Of a stretch of 64,000 bases of DNA, positions 31,733 to 39,720 are shown piece after piece (position 1 is the first letter of the stretch; the number at the start of each line of letters is the position of its first letter). A program made the translations under genes and the position numbers. Source of the stretch: Streptomyces capillispiralis (lineage in GTDB: Bacteria > Actinomycetota > Actinomycetes > Streptomycetales > Streptomycetaceae); assembly GCF_007829875.1 (NCBI RefSeq), contig NZ_VIWV01000001.1, positions 3,566,501 through 3,630,500 on the forward strand, given 5' to 3'. The notes under the pieces are model-generated. The model was not told the DNA's origin, did not search any database, and was given only the letters and a program-made list of their open reading frames with translations.

Positions 31733-32389
31733 ATGGACTTCGTCGACAACGGGCTCTACCGCGACATCACCGAGTACGCCCGGGACACCCCCACGTGGAT
31801 ACAGCACACGGCCGAGATCGGGACGGAGGCCGGACTGCTGGTCTTCGTCGCCCTGTTCGTGGCCGGCTGGTGGCGGGCCCGGCACGCCGGCACCCGCGCG
31901 TTCGCGATCGCGGCCCTTGCACCCGTGGCCACGGCTGTGGCGTACGTGTGCAGTGAGGTGCTCAAGTCCGGTGTGACGCAGGAGCGTCCGTGCCGTGCGG
32001 TCGCCGGCGCCGCCGCTCCCCTCGCCGAGTGCCCGCCGCACGGCGACTGGTCGTTCCCGAGCAACCACGCCACGATCGCGGGCGCCTCGGCCCTCACCCT
32101 GGTCCTGGTCCGGCGCGCGCTCGTCTGGCTGACCGTCCCGCTGGCCCTGCTGATGGCCTTCTCCCGGGTGTTCGTCGGCGTGCACTACCCGCACGACGTG
32201 GCCGCGGGGCTGCTGCTCGGCGCCGTCCTCGCCCTCACGGTCGTACGGCTGGGCACGCGTCCGGCCACGCGGCTCGCCACGGCGCTGCGCGGCTCCCCGG
32301 CGCCCGCCGCGCGGTGGCTCGCCGGGCCGGGCCCGGCCCCCGTCACCGAGCGGCCCGCACCGCCGTACACCACCCACCGCCGCCGCTGA
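31733..32389 (+). CDS. PAP2-superfamily membrane phosphatase
   Basis: A 218-aa integral membrane phosphatase. The three PAP2 motifs are visible: K-x6-RP (LKSGVTQERPCRA), PSNHATIAGA (Ser-Asn-His instead of SGH), and the final SRVFVGVHYPHDVAAG. About five hydrophobic helices. Expected role is dephosphorylation of undecaprenyl diphosphate or a phospholipid; the sequence cannot decide. ATG at 31733; a TACGGT box 8 nt upstream may again give a very short or absent leader. It converges on the two-component genes with a small hairpin between. Confidence 0.88.
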   Translation: MDFVDNGLYRDITEYARDTPTWIQHTAEIGTEAGLLVFVALFVAGWWRARHAGTRAFAIAALAPVATAVAYVCSEVLKSGVTQERPCRAVAGAAAPLAECPPHGDWSFPSNHATIAGASALTLVLVRRALVWLTVPLALLMAFSRVFVGVHYPHDVAAGLLLGAVLALTVVRLGTRPATRLATALRGSPAPAARWLAGPGPAPVTERPAPPYTTHRRR

Positions 32390-32406
32390 CCGCCGTACGG
32401 GAGACA

Positions 32407-32424
32407 CCCGCCCCGAAGGGCGGG
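32407..32424. terminator. Short hairpin between convergent PAP2 and response-regulator genes
   Basis: CCCGCCC and GGGCGGG with a CGAA tetraloop; it ends 1 nt before the regulator stop. Confidence 0.65.
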
Positions 32425-32425
32425 C

Positions 32426-33091
32426 TCATGGGGTCGCCAGGCCCGCCTCGTGGGCGACGATCGCCGCCTGTACGCGATTGCGCACGCCGAGCCGGTCGAG
32501 AACCGCGCTGACGTACGCCTTCACCGTGCCCTCGACGAGGTGCAGCCGGGCGGCGATCTCCGGGTTGGACAGTCCCGCCCCGACCAGGCCGAGCACCTCG
32601 CGCTCGCGTGGGCTCAGCACCGCCACGCGCGCCCGCGCCCGGGCCTCCCGGGCCAGCCGTCCGCCGCCGTCGGCCCCGCCCAGCCCCTCGATGACGTACC
32701 GGGCCACCTTGGGCGACAGGAAGGCCGCGCCGTCCGCCACCGCCCGCACGCCCGCGATGAGTTCGTACGGGTCGCCGGACTTGAGCAGGAATCCGGTGGC
32801 ACCGCCGCCGAGGGCGCGGGCCACGTAGGCGCGTTCGGAGAAGGTGGTGAGCATCGCCACGGCCGTGCCGGGGACCGTGCGGACGATCTCCTCGGCCGCC
32901 GCGAGGCCGTCCAGACGGGGCATGCGGATGTCGAGCAGCGCCACGTCGGGGCGGTGCGCCCGGGCCAGTTCGACGGCCTCGCGGCCGTCGCCCGCCTCGG
33001 CGACGACCTCCGTCTCCCCGCCGCTCGCCAGGATGGCGGACACCCCGGCGCGCACCATCGCCTCGTCGTCGGCCAGCAAGACCCTGATCAC
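32426..33091 (-). CDS. NarL/LuxR-type response regulator
   Basis: A 221-aa regulator. The receiver domain has acidic pocket ADDE near residues 7-10, phospho-acceptor D54 in VALLDIRMPRLDG, and K in FLLKSGDPYE; the C-terminal LuxR helix-turn-helix is LSPREREVLGLVGAGLSNPE. Start GTG at 33091 overlaps the stop of the kinase gene (GTGA), so both are made together. The regulon is unknown. Confidence 0.92.
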   Translation of the reverse strand: MIRVLLADDEAMVRAGVSAILASGGETEVVAEAGDGREAVELARAHRPDVALLDIRMPRLDGLAAAEEIVRTVPGTAVAMLTTFSERAYVARALGGGATGFLLKSGDPYELIAGVRAVADGAAFLSPKVARYVIEGLGGADGGGRLAREARARARVAVLSPREREVLGLVGAGLSNPEIAARLHLVEGTVKAYVSAVLDRLGVRNRVQAAIVAHEAGLATP

Positions 33092-34671
33092 GGTGTCAAC
33101 TCCTCGTTTCCCTCCCGCCGTTCGCCGGACAGGCCGACGCGCGGGATCACGTCCTTGGCGGCCAGGCGGTCCTCGTCGTCGAAGCAGAGCCGGAAGTGGT
33201 CGACGGAGACGAAGAGCTCGCCGCTCGCCCGGTAGTAGCGGCAGTCGGTGCCCGCGGGCGGCGCGGGCGCGCGCTCCGACGGCGGGTCCCGCACCTCCCG
33301 GTCCGGCAGCACCCGCGCGACCTCGCCGGCCGGCGCTCCCGGACGCAGGCCCGCGTACGCGGCGGGCTCCAGTACCGAGTGGGTCTCGGTGTACGCGTAC
33401 CAGGCGAGGCCGGAACCGACCAGGACGACGCCCGCGCAGGCGGCGGCGCCGAGTCCGGCGGCCACCCGGCGGCGGGCGCGGGTGAAGGGCGCGGACGCCG
33501 GGCGCGGCGGCCGGGCGGCCGTGGCCGCCGACGCCGGGACGTACGCCCGGACCCGGTACCCGCCGTCGTGCGGGCCCGCCTCGAAGGTGCCGCCGACGGC
33601 GGTGACGGCGGCCCGCAGCCCGACCAGGCCGGAACCTCCTCCAGCGGGCGGGGAACTGCGCTCGGCCGGCCGTCCGTTGGTGACGGTGACGGCCGCTCCC
33701 CCGCTGCCGTCCCCCGTCACCGCCACGACGACGGGGGCGCCCGGCGCGTGCCGCGCCGCGTTGGTCAGCGCCTCCCTGGCCACCCGGTGCAGCAGCCGCT
33801 CGGCGACCCCGCCGGGTGCGGGCGCCGTGTGCGCTCCGCCGGACTCCCAGCGCACCGGCAGCCCGGACTCGGCGGCCCGGGCGACGAGTTGCTCGACGTT
33901 CTCCCCGGCCGGGGCGAGCGGCAGGGGCTCGTCGTCGTCCTCCCGCAGCACGCCGATGATGCGGTGCAGCCGGTCCGTGGCGTCGGCGGCCGCCGCGCGC
34001 AGGTCGGCCGCGGCGGCCCGGTGGTGGCCGGCGAGGCCGGGGGCGACCTGGAGGGCGCCCGCGCGCAGGGCGATCAGGCTCAGCTCGTGCCCCAGGGAGT
34101 CGTGCATGTCCTGGGCGATCCTGGCCCGCTCGCGCAGCCGGGCGCGTTCCTCGGTGAGCCGCTGCTCCTCCTCCAGGCGGGCCGCCCGCAGCCAGCCCGC
34201 CGCGGTGAGCTCGCGGCTCTGCCGCCAGTAGCGCCCGCCGAGCCAGGGGAGCACACAGCCGAAGAGGAGGGTGCCGGCCAGGACCAGGCCCTCGGGTGCC
34301 GGGTCGACCCCGGCGACCGCGATCCGCGCCGTGCCCGCGCAGCCGACGGCGGCGCAGCACAGCGCCGCGGGGACGGTGCGGTCCGCCCGCAGTCCGAGCA
34401 GCAGCGCGAACACGCCGAGCGCCGGGCCGTAGGAGACGCTGAACAGTGCCGGGGCGGCGGCGAGGCTCAGCGCGGCCGTCAGCCCGAAGGCCGCCAGGGG
34501 CCGGCGCCGGGACAGGGCGGTGGCGGCGGCGAGCAGCGCGACTCCGGCCGCCTGCTGCCAGAGGGCGCGCGGCTCGTTCATCCCGAGCCGGTCCGCGGTG
34601 AGCGCCGGCCCGGCGAGGGCCGCCCAGAGCAGGCAGTCCCTGCCGAGCGCGGTGAGGCGGGCGGGTTCCAT
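33088..34671 (-). CDS. Histidine kinase with an added C-terminal membrane anchor and BamE-like domain
   Basis: A 527-aa kinase. The N-terminal ~150 residues carry about five membrane helices. Then comes HisKA_3 with H190 in ARIAQDMHDSLGHELSLIAL and a HATPase domain (EALTNAARHAPGAP, GGGSGLVGLRAAV). Unlike ordinary NarL-type kinases it continues: a second membrane helix (~398-416) is followed by about 100 external residues (YAGLRPGAPAGEVARVLPD, CRYYRASGELF, FRLCFDDEDRLA) resembling the BamE/SmpA fold. This implies an additional extracytoplasmic sensing or scaffold domain after the catalytic core. It is translationally coupled with its regulator. Confidence 0.85.
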   Translation of the reverse strand: MEPARLTALGRDCLLWAALAGPALTADRLGMNEPRALWQQAAGVALLAAATALSRRRPLAAFGLTAALSLAAAPALFSVSYGPALGVFALLLGLRADRTVPAALCCAAVGCAGTARIAVAGVDPAPEGLVLAGTLLFGCVLPWLGGRYWRQSRELTAAGWLRAARLEEEQRLTEERARLRERARIAQDMHDSLGHELSLIALRAGALQVAPGLAGHHRAAAADLRAAAADATDRLHRIIGVLREDDDEPLPLAPAGENVEQLVARAAESGLPVRWESGGAHTAPAPGGVAERLLHRVAREALTNAARHAPGAPVVVAVTGDGSGGAAVTVTNGRPAERSSPPAGGGSGLVGLRAAVTAVGGTFEAGPHDGGYRVRAYVPASAATAARPPRPASAPFTRARRRVAAGLGAAACAGVVLVGSGLAWYAYTETHSVLEPAAYAGLRPGAPAGEVARVLPDREVRDPPSERAPAPPAGTDCRYYRASGELFVSVDHFRLCFDDEDRLAAKDVIPRVGLSGERREGNEELTP

Positions 34672-34826
34672 GCCGTCGACGCTACAAGCGGGCGCCGGGG
34701 TGGCACTGCTGCCGATCGTCAGGTTCCCGTCACCCTCGTCACCCTCCGGGATGCTTCGGGTTCCCCCCGCCTCCGCCGTGGCGGTCCCCCCGCAGGCGGG
34801 CCCCGGCGTGGCAGCATCGACGGGTC

Positions 34827-35762
34827 ATGACTGCTCCCACGAAGCCCCCGCAGGGTGGCACCGCCGATTCCGCGCCCGAGCGTGCTCCCGGTGAGCCGCT
34901 GCACTCCCCCGTCATCGACTGGTTCGACGAGCACGCCCGGGATCTTCCGTGGCGGCGCCCGGAGGCCGGTGCCTGGGGGGTGATGGTCAGTGAGTTCATG
35001 TTGCAGCAGACCCCGGTGAACCGGGTGCTGCCCGTCTACGAGCAGTGGCTGGCCCGCTGGCCGCGCCCCGCCGACCTCGCCGCGGAGGCGCCGGGCGAGG
35101 CCGTCCGCGCCTGGGGCCGGCTCGGCTACCCGCGCCGCGCGCTCCGTCTGCACGGCGCCGCCGTCGCCATAACGGAGCGGCACGGCGGCGACGTACCGGC
35201 CGACCACGCCCAGCTGCTGGCGCTGCCCGGCATCGGCGAGTACACGGCGGCGGCCGTGGCGTCGTTCGCGTACGGGCAGCGGCACGCGGTGCTGGACACC
35301 AACGTCCGCCGGGTGTTCGCCCGCGCGGTCACCGGTGTGCAGTACCCGCCGAACGCCACCACCGCGGCCGAACGGCGGCTCGCCCGCGCGCTGCTGCCGG
35401 AGGACACGCCGACCGCCGCGCGGTGGGCGGCGGCCTCCATGGAGCTGGGGGCGCTGGTCTGCACGGCGAAGAACGAGTCGTGCCACCGCTGTCCGATCGC
35501 CGCGCAGTGCGCCTGGCGGCTGGCGGGCAAACCGGCCCACGAGGGTCCGCCGCGCCGCGGCCAGACGTACGCGGGCACCGACCGTCAGGTGCGCGGACGG
35601 CTGCTGGCCGTGCTGCGGGAGGCGCACGGGCCGGTGCCGCAGACCGCGCTGGACCGGGTGTGGCACGAGCCGGTACAGCGCGCCCGCGCCCTGGACGGTC
35701 TGGTCGCCGACGGTCTGGTGGAGCCGTTGCCGGGCGGTCTGTACCGGCTGCCGCTGACCTGA
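34827..35762 (+). CDS. mutY: A/G-specific adenine glycosylase
   Basis: A 311-aa base-excision enzyme removing adenine opposite 8-oxoguanine. Helix-hairpin-helix ALPGIGEYTAAAV; catalytic E56 (VMVSEFMLQQTPVNR) and D157 (AVLDTNVRRVF); 4Fe-4S ligands C212, C219, C222, C228 in the exact C-x6-C-x2-C-x5-C spacing. The C-terminal MutT-like 8-oxoG recognition domain of E. coli MutY is largely missing, replaced by ~75 residues with a winged-helix look (RGRLLAVLREAHGPVPQTAL). ATG at 34827. Divergent from the histidine kinase. Confidence 0.95.
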   Translation: MTAPTKPPQGGTADSAPERAPGEPLHSPVIDWFDEHARDLPWRRPEAGAWGVMVSEFMLQQTPVNRVLPVYEQWLARWPRPADLAAEAPGEAVRAWGRLGYPRRALRLHGAAVAITERHGGDVPADHAQLLALPGIGEYTAAAVASFAYGQRHAVLDTNVRRVFARAVTGVQYPPNATTAAERRLARALLPEDTPTAARWAAASMELGALVCTAKNESCHRCPIAAQCAWRLAGKPAHEGPPRRGQTYAGTDRQVRGRLLAVLREAHGPVPQTALDRVWHEPVQRARALDGLVADGLVEPLPGGLYRLPLT

Positions 35763-36044
35763 CGCACAGCCGTCCCCGGGCTCCCGGGCCCCCCGCCCTC
35801 GGCCACGACCGGTCACATCACCCGATAACCATCCCAACCCGTCTCCTGCTGCTCCGCGTCCCGTCGTCCGTTACACAACCGACGGACAGCCGAGGGCTGG
35901 CCGCAGGCTGCCTCGGACAGTGCCGTGACAACGCCTCCGTACCTTCGAACGCGTGCCCACCGAGGACACGACGACCACGGAACACGGGCAGGGCCATCCG
36001 GCGCGCACGGGCGCGCCGGTACGGGGAGCGGGAGGCGGTTCACC

Positions 36045-36584
36045 ATGACGCAGAGCGAGGTGCTCGACTTCGAGGAGTACGTCCGCACCCGGCAGGACGC
36101 ACTGCTGCGCAGTGCCCGCCGCCTGGTCCCGGACCCCGTGGACGCGCAGGACCTGCTGCAGACCGCGCTGGTGCGCACGTACGGCCGCTGGGAGACCATC
36201 GAGGACAAGCGGCTGGCCGACGCCTACCTGCGCCGCGTCATGATCAACACCCGGACGGAGTGGTGGCGCGCCCGCAAGCTGGAGGAGGTGCCCACCGAGC
36301 AGCTCCCGGAGGCCTGTGTGGACGACTCCACCGAGCAGCACGCCGACCGCGCCCTGCTGATGGACGTACTGAAGGTGCTCGCCCCGAAGCAGCGCAGTGT
36401 CGTGGTGCTGCGACACTGGGAGCAGATGTCCACGGACGAGACGGCCGCCGCCCTCGGCATGTCGGCCGGAACGGTCAAGAGCACGCTGCACCGGGCGCTC
36501 GCCCGGCTCCGCGAGGAGCTTCAGGCGCGGGAGACGGACGCACGCGCGCTGGAGCGTGAGGAGCGGGAGCGTTGCGCGGCCTGA
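36045..36584 (+). CDS. sigE: ECF sigma factor SigE, cell-envelope stress
   Basis: A 179-aa group IV sigma factor, near-identical from memory to S. coelicolor SigE. Region 2 is ARRLVPDPVDAQDLLQTALV to RRVMINTRTEWWRARK; region 4 is SVVVLRHWEQMSTDETAAAL with GMSAGTVKSTLHRALARL. ATG at 36045 follows GGGAGCGGGAGG. It has no anti-sigma gene; instead activity is set by transcription under CseB/CseC, encoded downstream. The 282 bp upstream contain GTGACA and TACCTT near 35925-35945 but I could not settle a promoter. It overlaps cseA by 13 nt. Confidence 0.96.
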   Translation: MTQSEVLDFEEYVRTRQDALLRSARRLVPDPVDAQDLLQTALVRTYGRWETIEDKRLADAYLRRVMINTRTEWWRARKLEEVPTEQLPEACVDDSTEQHADRALLMDVLKVLAPKQRSVVVLRHWEQMSTDETAAALGMSAGTVKSTLHRALARLREELQARETDARALEREERERCAA

Positions 36585-37204
36585 CCGGCACGGGAACCAC
36601 CCGGGCGGCGATGACGGTGACGGCCGTGCTCGCCGCCGCCGTGCTGTTCGTCGCCGGCTGCGGCACGGGCGGCACCGGGACGCGGGACGAGGGGCCCGCG
36701 CACGCGGACCCGGTGGCGAGCCCGGCCACGCCGACGTCCTCGCCGTCGCGGCCCCCGGACCGGGTGGACGCGGTCCGGCTGATCAAGGCGGACCCGGAGG
36801 TCTCGACGGAGGTCAAGCGGGAGCTGGAGCCGTGCGTCGCCGACGAGTACCCGGTCGACGTGAGCTACGGCAGCCTCACCGGGGGGTCCGTGGACGACGT
36901 CGTCGTCAACGTGCTGACCTGCGGGGACGCCGTGGGTGTCGGCTCGTACGTGTACCGCGACCAGGGCGGCGCCTACGTGAACGTGTTCGCGGCCGAGGAG
37001 CCCCCGGTGTACGCGGAGATCGATCGGGGGGACCTGGTGGTGACCAAGCAGGTGTACGACCGGGGCGACCCCGTGTCGAGTCCGTCCGGCGAGAACGTGA
37101 TCACCTACCGCTGGGCCGCCGGCCGGTTCGCCGAGAAGTACCGCACGCACAACGACTACGGGCAGGTGACCGGTGCGCAGCCGGCACCGGCGCCCGCCGG
37201 CTGA
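36572..37204 (+). CDS. cseA: CseA lipoprotein, negative modulator of SigE expression
   Basis: A 210-aa exported lipoprotein: hydrophobic signal (AAMTVTAVLAAAVLFVAGC) ending in a lipobox VAGC, then a Ser/Pro/Thr-rich spacer and a folded domain with two cysteines. The start is TTG at 36572, preceded by GGAGCGGGAG and lying 13 nt inside sigE. In S. coelicolor CseA is extracytoplasmic and dampens the CseBC response. No other family resemblance was recognised. Confidence 0.92.
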   Translation: MRGLTGTGTTRAAMTVTAVLAAAVLFVAGCGTGGTGTRDEGPAHADPVASPATPTSSPSRPPDRVDAVRLIKADPEVSTEVKRELEPCVADEYPVDVSYGSLTGGSVDDVVVNVLTCGDAVGVGSYVYRDQGGAYVNVFAAEEPPVYAEIDRGDLVVTKQVYDRGDPVSSPSGENVITYRWAAGRFAEKYRTHNDYGQVTGAQPAPAPAG

Positions 37205-37324
37205 GACATGGCGCACGGCGTGCACCGGCGGGAGCGCTCCGGCCGGTGCACGGCCGTGCCCCCACCGCGCGGTCCACGCGACCGCCGGACGGACCGAGAG
37301 AACACGAGGACTGAGAGCACCGGG

Positions 37325-38023
37325 ATGGCAGACCAGACCCACGTCCTGTTCGTCGAGGACGACGACGTCATCCGCGAGGCCACCCAGCTCGCCCTGGAGC
37401 GGGACGGCTTCGTGGTCACCGCGATGCCCGACGGGCTGTCGGGCCTGGAGGCGTTCCGCTCCGACCGGCCGGACATCGCGCTCCTCGACGTCATGGTGCC
37501 CGGCCTCGACGGGGTGAGCCTGTGCCGGCGCATCCGGGACGAGTCGATGGTGCCGGTGATCATGCTGTCGGCGCGTGCCGACGCGATCGACGTGGTGCTG
37601 GGGCTGGAGGCGGGCGCCGACGACTACGTGACCAAGCCGTTCGACGGCGCGGTCCTGGTGGCCCGCATCCGCGCCGTGCTGCGCCGCTTCGGGCGGGCGG
37701 CCGGCGGCCGCGAGGAGCGGGAGGCTCCGGACAACGGGGGCATGCTCGCCTTCGGCGAACTGGAGATCGACACCGAGGGCATGGAGGTGCGCAGGGCCGG
37801 GGAGCCGGTGGCGCTGACACCGACCGAGATGCGCCTGCTGCTGGAGTTCTCCGCGGCACCGGGCACCGTGCTCTCCCGCGACCGGCTGCTCGAACGGGTG
37901 TGGGACTACGGCTGGGGCGGTGACACCCGGGTCGTCGACGTCCATGTGCAGCGGCTGCGGACGAAGATCGGCCAGGACCGCATAGAGACGGTCCGCGGCT
38001 TCGGTTACAAGCTGAAGGCCTGA
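37325..38023 (+). CDS. cseB: CseB response regulator (OmpR/PhoB type)
   Basis: A 232-aa regulator that activates the sigE promoter. Receiver domain with acidic EDDD at 11-14, phospho-acceptor D55 (IALLDVMVPGLDG) and K in VTKPFDG; C-terminal winged helix (LTPTEMRLLLEF...VDVHVQRLRTKIG). ATG at 37325 (MADQTHVLFVEDDD). The 120-nt gap to cseA has no evident terminator. cseC follows after 8 nt. Confidence 0.95.
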   Translation: MADQTHVLFVEDDDVIREATQLALERDGFVVTAMPDGLSGLEAFRSDRPDIALLDVMVPGLDGVSLCRRIRDESMVPVIMLSARADAIDVVLGLEAGADDYVTKPFDGAVLVARIRAVLRRFGRAAGGREEREAPDNGGMLAFGELEIDTEGMEVRRAGEPVALTPTEMRLLLEFSAAPGTVLSRDRLLERVWDYGWGGDTRVVDVHVQRLRTKIGQDRIETVRGFGYKLKA

Positions 38024-38031
38024 GCGGGCGG

Positions 38032-39375
38032 ATGCGGGGGTACTTCCGGGGCCTGGTGGCGGCGTGCGTCGACCGGGTGGGCATCGGTACGGGTCTGCGG
38101 TGGAAGCTCAGTGCGGCCATCGCGCTGGTCGGGGCGCTGGTGGCGCTGGCGCTGAGCCTGGTCGTGCACAACGCGGCGCGGGTGTCGATGCTGGACAACG
38201 CGCGGGACCTCGCCGACGAGCGCATCATGATCGCCCAGCGCAACTACGAACTGTCCGGGCGGCTGAACTTCCCCAACACCAAGATCGACGACCCGGAGCT
38301 GCCGAAGGAGCTGCGGGAGAGGGTCGAGGCGGGCCGGCGGGCCACCTATGTGGCCGACCGGGGCGGGGCGCCGGACATCTGGGCGGCCGTGCCGCTGAAG
38401 AACGGGCATGTGATGTCCCTGCACTCCGGGTTCACCGACCGCAGCTCGGACATCCTCAAGGATCTCGACCAGGCGTTGGTGATCGGTTCCATCGCGGTCG
38501 TGCTGGGCGGCAGCGCGCTCGGCGTGCTCATCGGCGGGCACCTGTCACGCCGGCTGCGCAAGGCGGCCAGCGCCGCCAACCGGGTCGCCAAGGGCGAGAC
38601 CGACGTCCGGGTGCGCGAGGCCATCGGCGGGGTGGTGCGGGACGAGACGGACGACCTGGCCAGCGCGGTGGACGCGATGGCGGACGCGCTGCGGCAGCGG
38701 CTGGAGGCCGAGCGCCGGGTCACCGCGGACATCGCGCACGAGCTGCGCACTCCGGTGACCGGTCTGCTGACCGCCGCCGAGCTGCTGCCGCCGGGCCGGC
38801 CGACCGAGCTGGTGCTGGACCGGGCCAAGGCGATGCGCACCCTCGTCGAGGACGTCCTGGAGGTGGCCCGGCTGGACAGCGCCTCCGAGCGGGCCGAACT
38901 GCAGGACATCCTGCTGGGCGAGTTCGTCGCCCGGCGGGTGGCCGCCAAGGACCCGGGCGTCACCGTGCGGGTGGTGCACGAGTCGGAGGTCACCACCGAT
39001 CCGCGGCGGCTGGAGCGCGTGCTGTTCAACCTGCTCGCCAACGCGGCCCGGCACGGCGCGCCGCCCATCGAGGTCACCGTCGAGGGCCGGGTCATCCGGG
39101 TCCGCGACCACGGGCCCGGGTTCCCCGAGGGGCTGCTCGCCGACGGGCCGAGCCGGTTCCGCACCGGCAGCGCGGACCGGGCCGGACGGGGGCACGGGCT
39201 GGGTCTGACCATCGCGGCGGGACAGGCCCGGGTCCTGGGCGCCCGGCTGACCTTCCGCAACGTACGGCCGGCGGGAGCGCCGGAGGGTGCGCCGGCCGAG
39301 GGCGCGGTCGCCGTGCTGTGGCTGCCGGAGCACGCGCCGACGAACACCGGCAGCTACCCGATGCTGCCGCAGTAG
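38032..39375 (+). CDS. cseC: CseC sensor histidine kinase
   Basis: A 447-aa membrane kinase that senses cell-wall damage in S. coelicolor. Two membrane helices (~27-46 and ~149-168) enclose an external loop of ~100 residues; a HAMP domain follows (GGHLSRRLRKAASAANRVAKG); phospho-accepting H236 is in VTADIAHELRTPVTGLL; the ATPase N and G boxes are LFNLLANAARHGAP and GHGLGLTIAAG. ATG at 38032. A set of 53-bp repeats begins at its stop codon. Confidence 0.95.
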   Translation: MRGYFRGLVAACVDRVGIGTGLRWKLSAAIALVGALVALALSLVVHNAARVSMLDNARDLADERIMIAQRNYELSGRLNFPNTKIDDPELPKELRERVEAGRRATYVADRGGAPDIWAAVPLKNGHVMSLHSGFTDRSSDILKDLDQALVIGSIAVVLGGSALGVLIGGHLSRRLRKAASAANRVAKGETDVRVREAIGGVVRDETDDLASAVDAMADALRQRLEAERRVTADIAHELRTPVTGLLTAAELLPPGRPTELVLDRAKAMRTLVEDVLEVARLDSASERAELQDILLGEFVARRVAAKDPGVTVRVVHESEVTTDPRRLERVLFNLLANAARHGAPPIEVTVEGRVIRVRDHGPGFPEGLLADGPSRFRTGSADRAGRGHGLGLTIAAGQARVLGARLTFRNVRPAGAPEGAPAEGAVAVLWLPEHAPTNTGSYPMLPQ

Positions 39376-39533
39376 GCGAACGGGCCGGGGGCGCCGGCGC
39401 CGCGCGTAGCCGACGTACGCGCGCAGGAGGCGAACGGACCGGGACGCCGCGAGCGCCAGCAGCCGACGTACGCGCGCAGGAGACGAACCGACCGGGGCGC
39501 CGCGGGCGCGAACAGCCGGCGTGCGCGGCGACG
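39374..39533. repeat. Three degenerate 53-54-bp tandem repeats after cseC
   Basis: The core AGCCGACGTACGCGCGCAGG starts at 39408 and 39461, with a diverged third copy at 39514 (AGCCGGCGTGCGCGG). The block begins in the cseC stop codon. The 345-nt gap 39376-39720 holds this block and the terminator at 39674; I see no gene. Confidence 0.85.
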
Positions 39534-39673
39534 GCGGTCGCGTCGAGGTCCGGGTCGGCCCGGTCCCGGTCCATCGCGTCCTTGGCCGGCCTGGACTGAC
39601 GCGCCCTGTCCCTGCGACCGGCGGTGGCACGGGGGGCTGGCTGCCAACGGGCCGGGGCCGGCGGGACGCGGAA

Positions 39674-39701
39674 GGCCCCCGGGGACGCGTCCTCGGGGGC
39701 C
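39674..39701. terminator. Terminator between cseC and the efflux pump
   Basis: GGCCCCCGGGGA pairs with TCCTCGGGGGCC (11 of 12) around a CGCG loop, between convergent units. Confidence 0.75.
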
Positions 39702-39720
39702 CTCGTGGCGCCGGTGGGGG

